Shown here piece after piece: positions 9,270-18,752 of a stretch of DNA of 64,000 nt. Made by a program: the position numbers and the translations under genes. The DNA is from Bifidobacterium aerophilum (GTDB taxonomy: Bacteria; Actinomycetota; Actinomycetes; Actinomycetales; Bifidobacteriaceae): assembly GCF_010667685.1 (NCBI RefSeq), contig NZ_WHZW01000010.1, forward strand, positions 1 to 64,000, given 5' to 3'. Every line of letters starts with the position of its first letter. Position 1 is the stretch's first letter. The notes beneath the pieces were generated by a model, which worked only from the letters and a program-made list of their open reading frames with translations, searched no databases and was not told where the DNA came from.

Positions 9270-9285
9270 GTGGTACCGATACCAC
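9270..9285. promoter_or_regulatory. LacI operator A for the alpha-galactosidase divergon
   Basis: GTGGTACCGATACCAC is a 16-bp near-perfect palindrome, symmetric except for one base pair. Its exact reverse complement recurs at 9327-9342, centre to centre 57 bp, between the divergent lacI and GH36 genes. The spacing fits repression by looping with a tetrameric LacI protein. Confidence 0.75.
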
Positions 9286-9326
9286 AGTCGCGGTCACGAC
9301 ACTACATAACCCGCCATGCATATTTT

Positions 9327-9342
9327 GTGGTATCGGTACCAC
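9327..9342. promoter_or_regulatory. LacI operator B for the alpha-galactosidase divergon
   Basis: GTGGTATCGGTACCAC is the exact reverse complement of operator A. It lies 58 bp before the GH36 start codon, where it would overlap the promoter. Confidence 0.75.
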
Positions 9343-9400
9343 ACACTATGATGAAGGCGTCGACATCACCGACAGACCATCCATGACAACGAGGTATGAC

Positions 9401-11581
9401 ATGCAGATGACCACCATCACCATCAGTCGGCCGACGACGGCCGATGCCCAAGCCGACGACACCGCGGTCAACGCGACGATCGGACTCGCCGAAGGCAGAC
9501 TCCCCCACATCGTGTCGATCATGCGAGGCCCGGCGGGCGACGGATCGGGCTCGGCCGTGACCACAGGCCCCGATCCGCAGTTCCCGCAGACGCTCGATGC
9601 GGGGCTTGCCGTCGGTGAAGCACCGACGCTCCTGCCCACGCAGGCCGAAGGCTGGACCGGCACGCCCGCGATTCAGGTGTCACGCGGCGGCGTGGAGCTA
9701 TTCCCCTCGTTCGCCGTCACGAAGACCTCGCACACGGCGAACGCCTTCACGTTCGCGGCCGAGGACGGCCAGGCACGTCTCGTGCTGAACGGCACGCTGG
9801 AGATCGGCCCGGAGGGGCTGTTGCACGTCGACGTCGCGCTGACCAACGCGTCCGACGCCGACGCCCCGCTCGTCGTCAACCGCCTTACTCCAGTGGTACC
9901 GCTGCCGCCTCAAGTGAGCGAAATCGAATCCTGCACCGGCCATCATCTGCGCGAACGCGCGTTACAGCGCCAGCGGCTCACCGAGGGGGTGTTCGCGAAG
10001 GAGTCGCGCATGGGCCGGCCGAACTTCAACGCGGCCACGCTTCTGACCGCCGGCGAGCGCGGATTCGGTTTCGAGCATGGGCTGGTCGTGTCCGCGCACG
10101 TCGCGTTCAGCGGCAACAGCACGACGTTCGTCGAGCGCACGCCGTATACGCACGGCGTGATCGGCGGCGGCGAGATCACGTACGCGGGCGAGATCACGCT
10201 CAAGCCCGGCGAGACGTACCGCGCGCCACGGCTGCTCGTCGCGCTCGGCGACGGCCTGAACGACGTGGCCGCACGATTCCACGCGTACCTGCGCGCGCGG
10301 CATCCGGAACTCGCCAAGCCGCGGCCGGTCATGCTCAACACGTGGGAGGCGATGTACTTCGCGCAAAGCGAGGGCAAGGTGATCGCCCTCGCCGATCATG
10401 CGGCCAAGGTCGGCGTGGAGCGGTTCGTCATCGACGACGGCTGGTTCAAGGGCCGCCGCGACGACACGAAGGCGCTCGGCGATTGGCAGGTCGACGCCAC
10501 GCTCTGGCCGGAGGGTCTCGGCACGGTCGCCCATCACGTGCACGATCTGGGCATGGAATTCGGTCTGTGGTTCGAGCCGGAGATGATCAGCCCGGATTCG
10601 GACGTGGCGCGCGCCCATCCCGACTGGATGCTCGCGCCGAACGCGTCGCGCCTGCCAGTGGCGTCGCGAGCGCAGCAGGTCATCGACCTGACGAATCCCG
10701 AAGCGGCGTCCTATGTGGAGGCGGCGATCGACACGCTCGTCGGCGAATACCACATCGACTACATCAAGTGGGACCACAACCGATTCCTGACCGAGCCGAT
10801 CTCCCCCGCGTCGAACCGGCCGGCGGTGCATGGACAGACCGAGGCGTTCTACGCGATCGTGGACCGGCTGCGCGCGCGGCACCCGGGACTGGAGATCGAG
10901 TCCTGCTCGTCGGGCGGCGGACGCATCGACGCGGGCGCGCTTGAACGCTGCTCGCGCGTGTGGGCGTCCGACTGCACCGATCCGATCGAACGCGCGGACA
11001 TCCAGCGCGGCACGTCGCTGCTGGTGCCGCCGGAGATGATCGGCGAACACATCTCGGAATCGCCGAACCACGCGACCCGGCGGGCGACGTCGCTCACCAC
11101 GCGCGCGGCGATGGCATTCTTCGGCCATCTCGGCATCGAATGGAACATCATGAAGCTCGCCGACGCCGATCTCGGCCGACTCAAGCGCTGGGTGGACCTG
11201 TACAAGGAACGCCGCGCCGCGATCCCGCAGGGCACGCTCGTGCATGCGGATTCGCCGGATCCGGCGGTGCGCGTCGACGGGCTCATCGCCCCGGATCGCT
11301 CGCGCGCGGTGTTCCGCTTCGCGGCGGTGGCCTCATCCGAGGAATACCCGTATGGGCTGATCCGACTGCCCGGACTCGACGAGTCCGCCCGCTACCGCAT
11401 CCGCCCGCTCGGCGGCGTGAACCTGTATGCGGACGAGTTCAGCCCGAACTGCCGCACGAAGCTTGGCTGGTGGACCGAGGAAGGCGTGGTCGTGGACGGT
11501 GCCACACTTGTCCAATGGGGCGTGCGCCCGCCGCAGCTCGCGCCGGAGCACGCCGTGCTCATCGAGGTGACGCGGCAGTAG
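9401..11581 (+). CDS. GH36 alpha-galactosidase (first copy)
   Basis: A 726-residue cytoplasmic enzyme. It has a beta-sandwich N-terminal domain, then a TIM barrel with VIDDGWF, LWFEPEMISPDSD, the nucleophile Asp458 in IKWDHN, ESCSSGGGRID, and the acid/base Asp527 in SDCTDPIERAD (69 residues apart, as in characterised GH36 enzymes). It hydrolyses alpha-1,6-galactosides such as melibiose and raffinose-family sugars. ATG 9401 was chosen because GAGG stands 6 bp upstream; ATG 9383 is an alternative. It is monocistronic, convergent with the next LacI gene, and likely controlled by the LacI at 8085-9203 through the two operators. Confidence 0.93.
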   Translation: MQMTTITISRPTTADAQADDTAVNATIGLAEGRLPHIVSIMRGPAGDGSGSAVTTGPDPQFPQTLDAGLAVGEAPTLLPTQAEGWTGTPAIQVSRGGVELFPSFAVTKTSHTANAFTFAAEDGQARLVLNGTLEIGPEGLLHVDVALTNASDADAPLVVNRLTPVVPLPPQVSEIESCTGHHLRERALQRQRLTEGVFAKESRMGRPNFNAATLLTAGERGFGFEHGLVVSAHVAFSGNSTTFVERTPYTHGVIGGGEITYAGEITLKPGETYRAPRLLVALGDGLNDVAARFHAYLRARHPELAKPRPVMLNTWEAMYFAQSEGKVIALADHAAKVGVERFVIDDGWFKGRRDDTKALGDWQVDATLWPEGLGTVAHHVHDLGMEFGLWFEPEMISPDSDVARAHPDWMLAPNASRLPVASRAQQVIDLTNPEAASYVEAAIDTLVGEYHIDYIKWDHNRFLTEPISPASNRPAVHGQTEAFYAIVDRLRARHPGLEIESCSSGGGRIDAGALERCSRVWASDCTDPIERADIQRGTSLLVPPEMIGEHISESPNHATRRATSLTTRAAMAFFGHLGIEWNIMKLADADLGRLKRWVDLYKERRAAIPQGTLVHADSPDPAVRVDGLIAPDRSRAVFRFAAVASSEEYPYGLIRLPGLDESARYRIRPLGGVNLYADEFSPNCRTKLGWWTEEGVVVDGATLVQWGVRPPQLAPEHAVLIEVTRQ

Positions 11582-11602
11582 TAGTCCGCGGCGCCGAGCC
11601 GC

Positions 11603-12634
11603 TTACGACCGTCGCGGCGCCGTGGATTCGCGTTCGACCAGATCACCGGCGATCCGGTCGAACACCGTCCACGCCTCGCCGCGACTGCAGTCGTTCACCA
11701 CGTCGTCGATCTGCTCCTTGAGCAGGGCCACCGCATGCTCGCCCGCTTCGGAAAAGCGCTGACGGACGGTGGTCAGCGGCGGGTTCCACACCTTCGACAG
11801 CGTGTGGTCGTCGAAGCCGGCCACACTCACGTCATCCGGCACGCGTCTGCCGGCGAGCGTAAGCCCGCGCATCAGGCCCATCGCGACCTCGTCGTTGCCG
11901 GCGAAAATCGCGGTGACGGACGGGTCTTCGCCGAGCCGGCGACCGATCTCGATGGCGTCTTCAGCATCCCATGTGGTCGCGATCGGCGCCGGCGCGGGCA
12001 CCTTCGCGTCACTCAACGCCATACGCCAGCCGTCGGCGCGGGCGTCCACGTCGGCAGGCACGGAAACATAATGAACGGTTTCATGGCCGAGTTCCAGCAG
12101 GCGCCGCGTCATCGCGTAGGCGCTGTCGTATTCGCACAGGTGGATCTGCGCGCGACGCTCATGCCTCGGACCGCCGATGATCACCATGGGCGTGCTCGCG
12201 GGGATGCGCGAGACCACGCTGTCGGTCAGCCGGTCGAAGTCGATGAGGATGACGCCGGCAGGACTGCGGTCGAGGCAGGACCGCACGTTGGAGAGCATGC
12301 GTTCGCCGCCGCGCGGGTCGAGCACGCAGATCGTGATCGGATATCCGATCTCCTGTGCCTTGCGTTCGATACCGAAGATGGTCTGCGTACGCCCGTACAG
12401 CCTGGTATCGGCCGACATCACGGTGATCGATTCGCTCATGTCGAGCGCAAGGGCGCGCGCGATCGGATTGGGACGATAGTTGAGCTTCTCGATGGCCGCA
12501 GCGATCGCCTCGCGCTTCTTCTCGCTCACGCGTTCCGGGTCCTTCAGATACCGTGACATCGTCGGCACGGAGACGTTGGCCACGGCCGCAACGTCGCGGA
12601 TGGACGGCGCGTTGCCTCGCTTCGTTCTGGGCAT
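11603..12634 (-). CDS. LacI-family regulator of the second alpha-galactosidase locus
   Basis: A 343-residue regulator whose helix-turn-helix begins almost at once (IRDVAAVANVSVPTMSRYLK), followed by a sugar-binding domain. ATG 12634 follows a strong GAGGAGG site. It lies downstream of the GH36-MFS cluster but is separated from it by a terminator. A TACCGGTA operator lies in its own upstream region, matching one upstream of the GH36 gene at 16386. It most likely represses the GH36-MFS unit and itself. It is paralogous to the LacI at 8085, and the two operators resemble each other, so cross-talk is possible. Confidence 0.88.
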   Translation of the reverse strand: MPRTKRGNAPSIRDVAAVANVSVPTMSRYLKDPERVSEKKREAIAAAIEKLNYRPNPIARALALDMSESITVMSADTRLYGRTQTIFGIERKAQEIGYPITICVLDPRGGERMLSNVRSCLDRSPAGVILIDFDRLTDSVVSRIPASTPMVIIGGPRHERRAQIHLCEYDSAYAMTRRLLELGHETVHYVSVPADVDARADGWRMALSDAKVPAPAPIATTWDAEDAIEIGRRLGEDPSVTAIFAGNDEVAMGLMRGLTLAGRRVPDDVSVAGFDDHTLSKVWNPPLTTVRQRFSEAGEHAVALLKEQIDDVVNDCSRGEAWTVFDRIAGDLVERESTAPRRS

Positions 12635-12695
12635 GAATCCTCCTCGCCCGGTCGTGTGTGTGCCGGGGTACCGGGCCATTCTATGCGGTCGGTGA

Positions 12696-12703
12696 TACCG
12701 GTA
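12696..12703. promoter_or_regulatory. LacI operator core upstream of the second alpha-galactosidase regulator
   Basis: The perfect 8-bp palindrome TACCGGTA within TGATACCGGTACA shares the core TGATACCGGTA with the site at 16386-16395. It lies 62 bp before the lacI start. Confidence 0.6.
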
Positions 12704-12704
12704 C

Positions 12705-12735
12705 AAAAATGCGCTCCCCAATGGCGGGGAGCGCA
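12705..12735 (-). terminator. Rho-independent terminator after the MFS gene
   Basis: On the minus strand, a perfect 10-bp stem TGCGCTCCCC/GGGGAGCGCA (12726-12735 with 12710-12719, 6-nt loop) is followed by five T. It separates the GH36-MFS transcript from the LacI gene. Confidence 0.85.
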
Positions 12736-12765
12736 CGGTGCGATTACTCGTTCACAGCCGGCCGG

Positions 12766-13986
12766 TCAGGCGGCGACGGCCTTCGTCGCGGAGCCCGACT
12801 TGTGCGTCAGGCGCCAGGCTGCGACCACGGCGATCATGATCGCGAAGCCGACGGTGAACCACGGGAACGGGGCGGCCGGGTCGGTGGAACCGGTGATCGC
12901 GGCGATGGCCTTCATCGCGAGCGGCGAGGCGAAGACACCGACGTGGAAGGACAGGATGATCATCGTGGACCAGAACGCTTGGGAGCTCTTGGTGGCGTAC
13001 TTCGGGATGCGGTTGCACAGGAACGGTCCGAGGATCGGGCCGGGGAAGTTGAACAGGAAGAATCCGGCAACGAGCACGGCGTAGTTGTTGCCGGCCACGG
13101 AAACGAGCAGGCAGCCGAGGAAGTAGATGCCCATGCCGACGTAGTAGGTCCGGTCGCCGAACTTCTTCTCGAGGAAGCCGTACACGAAGCCGGCCACGAC
13201 GGCGAACAGGATGCCGACGGAGATGATCACGGAGGAATCATGGTGCGGATCGTTCAGGATCTTCTGGGCGATCTCGGCGAAACGGACGTTGATGGAGTTG
13301 AAGAACACCATGTACAGGGCGGCGCATGCGCAGAACGCGCCGAGCATCGGGCTGGTCTTGTCCGGGTAGGTGTTGACGTTCTCCTCGGCGTCCATGTCGG
13401 TGGAGCCGGACTTGTCGAGGTGGACGTCCGGAACCTGGATCCAGAACCAGATGAGGACCGGGAAGGCGAACAGGTAGACGACGAAGGCGCCCTGCCAGCC
13501 GGCGACGAGCACGAACACGGAGACGAGGGCGGTCATGATGGCCTGGCCGAGGTTCTCGGTGGCGCCGCGGATGCCGAGCAGGGTGGCGCGGCGGTTGCCG
13601 GAGTACAGCATCTGGATCAGGGTGATGACCAGCGAGTTGTACAGGCCGAGGCCCATGCCGAAGAGCACGCGGGCCGCCATGACGACCGCGAAGTTGGTGG
13701 CGAACATCGGCACGAACGCGGTGATGCCGACGAGGAACAGGCCGGCGCCGATGACCTTCTTCAGCCCGAAGAAGCGGGCGAGCGCCGGAGAGATGAGCAG
13801 GGTGATCAGGGCGGTCAACGACGGCGTGGTCGACAGCAGCTCGGCGGACGTGTTGTCGACGTTGAGCGCGCGGCCCAGCTGCGGGATGACGCCGTTGACG
13901 ACGCTGTAGCTGGTGAGGAACAGGGAGGCGGACAGCATCGGCAGGATGACCGAGAGGCTGTTGACATCCTTCTTCTTGGATGACAT
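12766..13986 (-). CDS. MFS transporter, probable galactoside/sugar permease
   Basis: A 406-residue protein with about 12 hydrophobic helices and the MFS A-loop region (ARFFGLKKVIGAGL) after helix 2. The ATG at 13986 has AAAGGAAACCCC upstream. It lies 89 bp downstream of the second GH36 gene on the same strand and probably shares its transcript, so it may import the alpha-galactoside that enzyme cleaves. The upstream gap is a low-complexity GGTTGGT-type tract. The subfamily cannot be fixed by eye; alternatives are a drug or metabolite exporter. Confidence 0.8.
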   Translation of the reverse strand: MSSKKKDVNSLSVILPMLSASLFLTSYSVVNGVIPQLGRALNVDNTSAELLSTTPSLTALITLLISPALARFFGLKKVIGAGLFLVGITAFVPMFATNFAVVMAARVLFGMGLGLYNSLVITLIQMLYSGNRRATLLGIRGATENLGQAIMTALVSVFVLVAGWQGAFVVYLFAFPVLIWFWIQVPDVHLDKSGSTDMDAEENVNTYPDKTSPMLGAFCACAALYMVFFNSINVRFAEIAQKILNDPHHDSSVIISVGILFAVVAGFVYGFLEKKFGDRTYYVGMGIYFLGCLLVSVAGNNYAVLVAGFFLFNFPGPILGPFLCNRIPKYATKSSQAFWSTMIILSFHVGVFASPLAMKAIAAITGSTDPAAPFPWFTVGFAIMIAVVAAWRLTHKSGSATKAVAA

Positions 13987-14075
13987 GGGGGTTTCCTTTG
14001 GATTGTTGGTTGGTGGTTGGTTGGTAGGTAGGTGACGGTTGGTAGTTGATATGGCCGGTATGGCCGGCGATCAGA

Positions 14076-16238
14076 TCAGGCCTTCGGCGCGACGAGGAAC
14101 GTGCGGGAGGCGTAGCCGTCGCCGGGCACGCGTACGGCGAGACGTCCGTGCGCGGCATCCCAGGAGACGGGCCATTCGTCAACGCCGTGATCCGGGAAGA
14201 TCGGGGTGACCGTCGTCTCGCGACCGCGGTACTTCGGCAGATTGAGCGCGACGGTGCCGCCCTCGCAGTCACGGTCCCAGACGGTGACGAGCGCGTAGTC
14301 CGGCGCGTACAGGCCGTAGGAGACGACCCGGTCGGTCCAGCCGGGCAGGCCGAGCGGCCAGAACGGCGTGGACGAGGAGATGACCGGCTGCACGTACTTC
14401 TTGTACTGCGCGATCGACTCCTCGACCAGCGTGCGCTGCTCGTCGCTCATGCGGTTGATGTAGCCGGACAGGAAGTAACGGCCGAGGAACGTGGTGTTGA
14501 TGTTGACGGCGCTTTCCTCGACGCCCATCGTGGACTGCGGGTAGGCCCAGCTGCCGGCCTGTTCGGGCAGGACCATCATCGGCGCGGTGGCGGCGATGGC
14601 CGGGTACAGGCGGAAGTCCTGCTGGTCGGAGGTGGACTGCACCTGGAAGCGTGAGGTCTGCGCGAAGTCCTCGCGCATGCCGCCGGAGGAGCAGTTCTCG
14701 AGGATCAGGTCGGGGTGGCGGCGGTGGACGCCGTCCACCCAGTCAAGATAGGCACGATTGTGGCCGAGCAGGCCGTCGCCGAGCGAATCGGAGTCGACGT
14801 CGGTGCCGATGCCGGGCTGCACGTTGTAGTCGAACTTGAAGTAGCCGACGCCGTACTCGTCGACGAGACGGTCGACGACCGCATCGAGATGCCTGCGGGC
14901 TTCGGGACTGCGCAGGTCGAGCACGTAACGCTCCTGCTCGACGACGCGGTGGCCGTTGCGCATGAAGAACGCGGAATCCGGCAGCTTGTCAGCCATCGGG
15001 CTCTTGACGCCGATGACCTCGGGTTCGAGCCACAGGCCGGGGACCATGCCGGCGGCGCGGATCGCGTCGATGACCTCGCCGAGGCCCTTCTTTCCGGGGA
15101 AGCGCGTCTTGGACGGCAGCCATTCGCCGACGGTCGGCCACCAGTTGCCGGAGTCGTCGTACCAGCCGCAGTCGATGCAGAAGATCTCGATGCCGACCTT
15201 GGCGGCGGCCTCGATGAGCGGCAGTTCCTTCTCGGTGGTCGGGTCGCCGTAGATCGTGTTCATGTAGTCGTTGAAGATGACGCGCGGACGGGCGTTGTCA
15301 ATATGGTCCGGCTGCGTGCGCATCGCGCGGCGGTAGTCGGTGACGGCCTTGACGACGCCGTCGAAGTCGGCTCCGAGCGCGACCGACGCCGGGACGGTGG
15401 TGAAGCTCTCACCGGGTTCGAGGTTCTTCGCCCAGCCGTGGTCGACGCTGGTCGGACCGGTCAGGGCCATGTACGCGTCGGCGGTGTCCTCGCCGATATC
15501 CCAGCGCCAGGCGCCGTTGTGCTCGACTTGGAACAGCCACGCGAGGCCGAACCTCTCGGACTCCTCGATGGCGAGCGGGGCGAAGCGGCCGGTGGACCAA
15601 GTGCTGGTGGAGACGACGCGATGCTCGCCGCGCGGGTCGACGTTCGTGAGCTCCTCGGCCATGTCCGGGAAGTAGTCGCGCAGCGGCATGGCATGCCATC
15701 GCCCTTCGGCGAGCCAGTCGTACTTGCCTTCGATGGACTTCCATGCGGCGAGGTCGGCCCGCTGGCCTTCCGGAGCGCCGAACGCGGACGCCCAGCTGGT
15801 GATCTGCTCGACGCTCAAAGGGGCCTGCCGCTTGCCGTCGCCGGCAGGGACCGCGGCGTTCCTCACAGTCGCGAAGGTGCGGAACATCGGGATTCCATCG
15901 GGCAGTTCGTAAGTGACGGTCACGGCGACGCCCTGATCGGGTGCCGCGACCTCGATATCAAGACGCCTGACGCCGCGGGCCATGTCCTCGGACTCCTGGT
16001 GCGCCACGTAGCGCAGGTCGCGGCCGAGCGTGGTGTGGATGAGCTTGTCGCAGGCTATCCAGTGCCCGGTGCCGGCCACCTCCATCTCGACGATCGGGAT
16101 GCGGTGGTCCAGTACGGCCTTGACCGTACCGCCGTATTCGGTCGTCGCCTCCACGGACGAGATCGTCACCGGGGATCCGTCGTCCCATTCGAATCGCAGG
16201 GTCAGCGCGTCATTGCCCCACGAGAAACCGTTCGCCAT
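14076..16238 (-). CDS. GH36 alpha-galactosidase-family enzyme (second copy, divergent subgroup)
   Basis: A 720-residue enzyme. Its TIM barrel shows FCIDCGWYDDSG, LWLEPEVIGVKSP, nucleophile Asp470 in YFKFDYN (Phe replaces the usual Trp of KWDxN), ENCSSGG, and acid/base candidates Asp538/Asp541 in STSDQQDF. The SDxxD pattern is thus altered compared with the first copy, pointing to a different GH36 subgroup and perhaps another alpha-galactoside or a transglycosylating activity. ATG 16238 follows GGGAGGAACGC. It is the first gene of a unit with the MFS permease. A palindromic operator lies 148 bp upstream. Confidence 0.88.
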   Translation of the reverse strand: MANGFSWGNDALTLRFEWDDGSPVTISSVEATTEYGGTVKAVLDHRIPIVEMEVAGTGHWIACDKLIHTTLGRDLRYVAHQESEDMARGVRRLDIEVAAPDQGVAVTVTYELPDGIPMFRTFATVRNAAVPAGDGKRQAPLSVEQITSWASAFGAPEGQRADLAAWKSIEGKYDWLAEGRWHAMPLRDYFPDMAEELTNVDPRGEHRVVSTSTWSTGRFAPLAIEESERFGLAWLFQVEHNGAWRWDIGEDTADAYMALTGPTSVDHGWAKNLEPGESFTTVPASVALGADFDGVVKAVTDYRRAMRTQPDHIDNARPRVIFNDYMNTIYGDPTTEKELPLIEAAAKVGIEIFCIDCGWYDDSGNWWPTVGEWLPSKTRFPGKKGLGEVIDAIRAAGMVPGLWLEPEVIGVKSPMADKLPDSAFFMRNGHRVVEQERYVLDLRSPEARRHLDAVVDRLVDEYGVGYFKFDYNVQPGIGTDVDSDSLGDGLLGHNRAYLDWVDGVHRRHPDLILENCSSGGMREDFAQTSRFQVQSTSDQQDFRLYPAIAATAPMMVLPEQAGSWAYPQSTMGVEESAVNINTTFLGRYFLSGYINRMSDEQRTLVEESIAQYKKYVQPVISSSTPFWPLGLPGWTDRVVSYGLYAPDYALVTVWDRDCEGGTVALNLPKYRGRETTVTPIFPDHGVDEWPVSWDAAHGRLAVRVPGDGYASRTFLVAPKA

Positions 16239-16385
16239 TGCGTTCCTCCCGAACATGCCACGTCGGACCGGCCCGCCATCGCTCGCCGTCATCGTCCTTC
16301 GGAGCATGTCATGTGGGCCGGTCACGAACCGCACATCGTCCGCGGTCGACCCTTACGTTCCGTTGTCGTACGACACTATATTTTG

Positions 16386-16395
16386 ATACCGGTAT
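16386..16395. promoter_or_regulatory. LacI operator upstream of the second GH36 gene
   Basis: The perfect 10-bp palindrome ATACCGGTAT in TTGATACCGGTATAAAG shares TGATACCGGTA with the site at 12696. The rest of the 351-bp gap 16239-16589 holds a 7-bp inverted repeat CCGGACA/TGTCCGG near 16519-16543 and no gene. Confidence 0.65.
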
Positions 16396-16589
16396 AAAGT
16401 CAAATTAAGACGCGAATATCGTTGAAAATTCAGGCGTTTCTCAACTCAATGCGACTTCGTTGTTTCAACGGTTTCATTTTGATCGGAACACAAACGCACC
16501 AACGGGGACGCAACTGCACCGGACACTGCCCGAGATTGTCCGGCAGGACCACGGAAACGTGCGCAGACGCCAGCGGCCGCGCGCCCCGC

Positions 16590-18278
16590 TCACCGCTTCT
16601 TGCGGCGCTTGAAGTTGATGTCGAAGACGATCCACACGGACAGCACGAACGCGACCACGTAGCCCAGGAAACCGACCACCGGAATGCCGAAGATGATCGG
16701 CTTCATGCCGGCGAAATACACGATCGACGACCCGACGAACAGGCCGACCACGATGAGCGCCATCGTGAGCCTGTTCACCATGTCGCTCAGCTTGTTCATC
16801 GGCTCTTCCGCACCGATCAGCTCCATGTTGACGCGCAGCTGCCCGCGCGTGAGCATGCGCGAGGCGGTCTTCGCCTCGGCCAGCGCGCTCAGCAGCCCGT
16901 GCAACGCGAGATGCCCCTCGACGCCGAGCGATTCCAGCTCGTCCTTCGCCGCCTGCTTGGGTGACTTGCTCGTCGCGATATGCTTCGAGATGATCTCGAT
17001 CATGTTCACGTCGGGAATGAATTCGTCGAGCAGTCCTTCCAACGTCACGAGCGCGCGGCCGACCGTCGTGACCGAGCTCGGCACCTCGATCCCGTGCCGT
17101 TGCGCGAGCTGCGTCAGCGCGGTGATGAACGCGGCGATATCCAGGTCGGACAGATCGACCGTGCCGTATTCGGCGACGATCGTGTCGAGATCGGCGAGCA
17201 GCGCGGGATAGTCCTCGGGATTGTTCGCCGAACCGGCGAACCTCAGCAGACCGTCCGCAAGCGCGGGCGTATCCTGCTTGGCGACGGCGAAGATCATCTG
17301 TTTCATGACCTGCCGCGTCTTCATGTTGAGCCGGCCGGTCATGCCGAGGTCGAGCAGGACGATCTGCCCGCCGGCGACCATGATATTGCCCGGATGCGGG
17401 TCGGCGTGGAAGAAGCCGACGTCGAGCACCTGCGTGGCGTAGTTGTCGACGAGTTTGGTGCCGATTTCCTTGAGATCGTAGCCGGCGGCGACGAGCTGCT
17501 CCGGATGGGAGACGGAGATGCCTTCGACGTAGTCCATCACGACGACGTGTTCGGAGCACAGGTCCATGTACGGCTTGGGGCAGTCCATGTATTTGTACGG
17601 CTCGCAGAATCGCTTGAATTCCGCGAGGTTGCGCGCCTCGACGAGGAAGTCCGTTTCGGATTCGAACGTGTCCCACAGCTCCTCGACCACACCGCCGAGA
17701 TCCACGACCTGCGCGGTGGAGACGACCTTGGTGGCGACCTTGGCGATCGATCGCATGATCGACACGTCCTGTGCCATCGTCTCGCGCACGCCGGGGCGCT
17801 GGACTTTGACGGCCACATCCTCGCCGGTGAGGAGGGTCGCACGATGAACCTGCGCAAGTGACGCGGAGCCGAGCGGCGTCGCGTCGATGTGTTCGAAGAT
17901 CTCGTCGACCGGGCGGCCGTATTCGTGGGAGAGCGTCTCGACGACGGTTTCGTACGGCATCGGGTCGGCGTCGGCGCGCAGTTTGGCCAGTTCGTCGCAG
18001 AACGATTGCGGCAGGATCTCCGAACGCATCGACAGGATCTGACCGACCTTGACGAACGTCGGGCCGAGCGCTTCGAGCATGAGGCGCATCTTGACCGGGG
18101 TCAGACCGTGCACGACGTCGAACTGGCGCGCGATGCCGGCGATCTGGTGGAGACGTTTGATCTTGCCCCAGCGGGTGAGATGATACCGCTCGGAGAACAC
18201 GTCGCGGCGCGGACCGAACAGGTCGAGCGTCTCGCCCGGCCATTCGGCCTGCGCGTATGCGTTGGTTTCGTTGGTCAT
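16590..18278 (-). CDS. ABC1/UbiB-family atypical protein kinase
   Basis: A 562-residue protein of the UbiB/ADCK family. It contains the family-specific KVGQ motif (FVKVGQILSMR), the Ala-rich nucleotide loop (LGSASLAQVHRA), the catalytic Lys in VAVKVQRPGV, HADPHPGNI, the metal-binding Asp in LLDLGMTG, and two C-terminal hydrophobic helices. Family members are atypical kinases or ATPases linked to quinone and lipid biology. Bifidobacteria lack a respiratory chain, so the role is unclear and may concern membrane lipids. ATG 18278 is used; an in-frame GTG two codons earlier is possible. A long hairpin separates it from the phasin-like gene upstream. Confidence 0.85.
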   Translation of the reverse strand: MTNETNAYAQAEWPGETLDLFGPRRDVFSERYHLTRWGKIKRLHQIAGIARQFDVVHGLTPVKMRLMLEALGPTFVKVGQILSMRSEILPQSFCDELAKLRADADPMPYETVVETLSHEYGRPVDEIFEHIDATPLGSASLAQVHRATLLTGEDVAVKVQRPGVRETMAQDVSIMRSIAKVATKVVSTAQVVDLGGVVEELWDTFESETDFLVEARNLAEFKRFCEPYKYMDCPKPYMDLCSEHVVVMDYVEGISVSHPEQLVAAGYDLKEIGTKLVDNYATQVLDVGFFHADPHPGNIMVAGGQIVLLDLGMTGRLNMKTRQVMKQMIFAVAKQDTPALADGLLRFAGSANNPEDYPALLADLDTIVAEYGTVDLSDLDIAAFITALTQLAQRHGIEVPSSVTTVGRALVTLEGLLDEFIPDVNMIEIISKHIATSKSPKQAAKDELESLGVEGHLALHGLLSALAEAKTASRMLTRGQLRVNMELIGAEEPMNKLSDMVNRLTMALIVVGLFVGSSIVYFAGMKPIIFGIPVVGFLGYVVAFVLSVWIVFDINFKRRKKR

Positions 18279-18304
18279 GCCCACCCCTGAACTTGATATT
18301 GATA

Positions 18305-18351
18305 AGCGGAGAAACCCTGCTCAGCTCTGGGCCTGGCAGGATTTCTCCGCT
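18305..18351. terminator. Long hairpin between the phasin-like gene and the ABC1 gene
   Basis: A 16-bp stem with one mismatch (18305-18320 with 18336-18351; arm AGCGGAGAAACCCTGC) and a 15-nt loop lies 42 bp after the phasin-like stop and 27 bp before the ABC1 start. There is no strong T-run. It could terminate or process the upstream transcript, or mask the ABC1 start region. Confidence 0.5.
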
Positions 18352-18392
18352 CACTTGCGTTCGGCCGAAATGACGGACGCCGTCTGCGCAGA

Positions 18393-18629
18393 CTACTCGG
18401 CCTTGGCCTCGTCGGCGGCCGGAGCGTCCTTCTTGGCGGACTCTTCCTTGACCTCGGCGGCCTTGCGCTTGAGTTCGGTGTTCAGCGCCTTGCCCTGCTC
18501 GACGGTCAGTTCGCCCTTCTTGACGAGATCATCGACGATCTCCTGGCTCTTCTCCACCGTGGTGGCGAGGGCACCGACGCCCGCCAGAAACACCTTGCGC
18601 AGGCCTTCTCCAAAATCGAAATCAGCCAT
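18393..18629 (-). CDS. Small phasin-like/coiled-coil protein
   Basis: A 78-residue acidic protein. Its N-terminal amphipathic part (DFGEGLRKVFLAGVGALATT) is followed by a charged helix (VEKSQEIVDDLVKKGELTVEQGKALNTEL) and a Lys/Ala/Glu-rich tail. This pattern matches small phasin-family or polyhydroxyalkanoate-granule-like proteins found widely in bacteria that make no PHA. ATG 18629 has a strong AAGGAGG site. It stands upstream of the ABC1 kinase, a pairing that suggests a shared membrane or quinone/lipid role, but this is inference. Confidence 0.75.
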   Translation of the reverse strand: MADFDFGEGLRKVFLAGVGALATTVEKSQEIVDDLVKKGELTVEQGKALNTELKRKAAEVKEESAKKDAPAADEAKAE

Positions 18630-18752
18630 GATACGCCTCCTTGTATGCGCGGTATGGTCAGTTCCAAGCCTACTCCCCCGATGGTAGAAACATCGGGTGA
18701 TTCAGCGGAACGCACGGTGACGGAGCATACGCCTCAAGTGAGCCCGCGAACG

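Noticed and set aside
13987-14075. G-quadruplex candidate in the GGTTGGT tract between the MFS and GH36 genes
   Set aside because: The runs are mostly GG only, and the tract is better described as low-complexity sequence; no stable four-tier quadruplex is evident.
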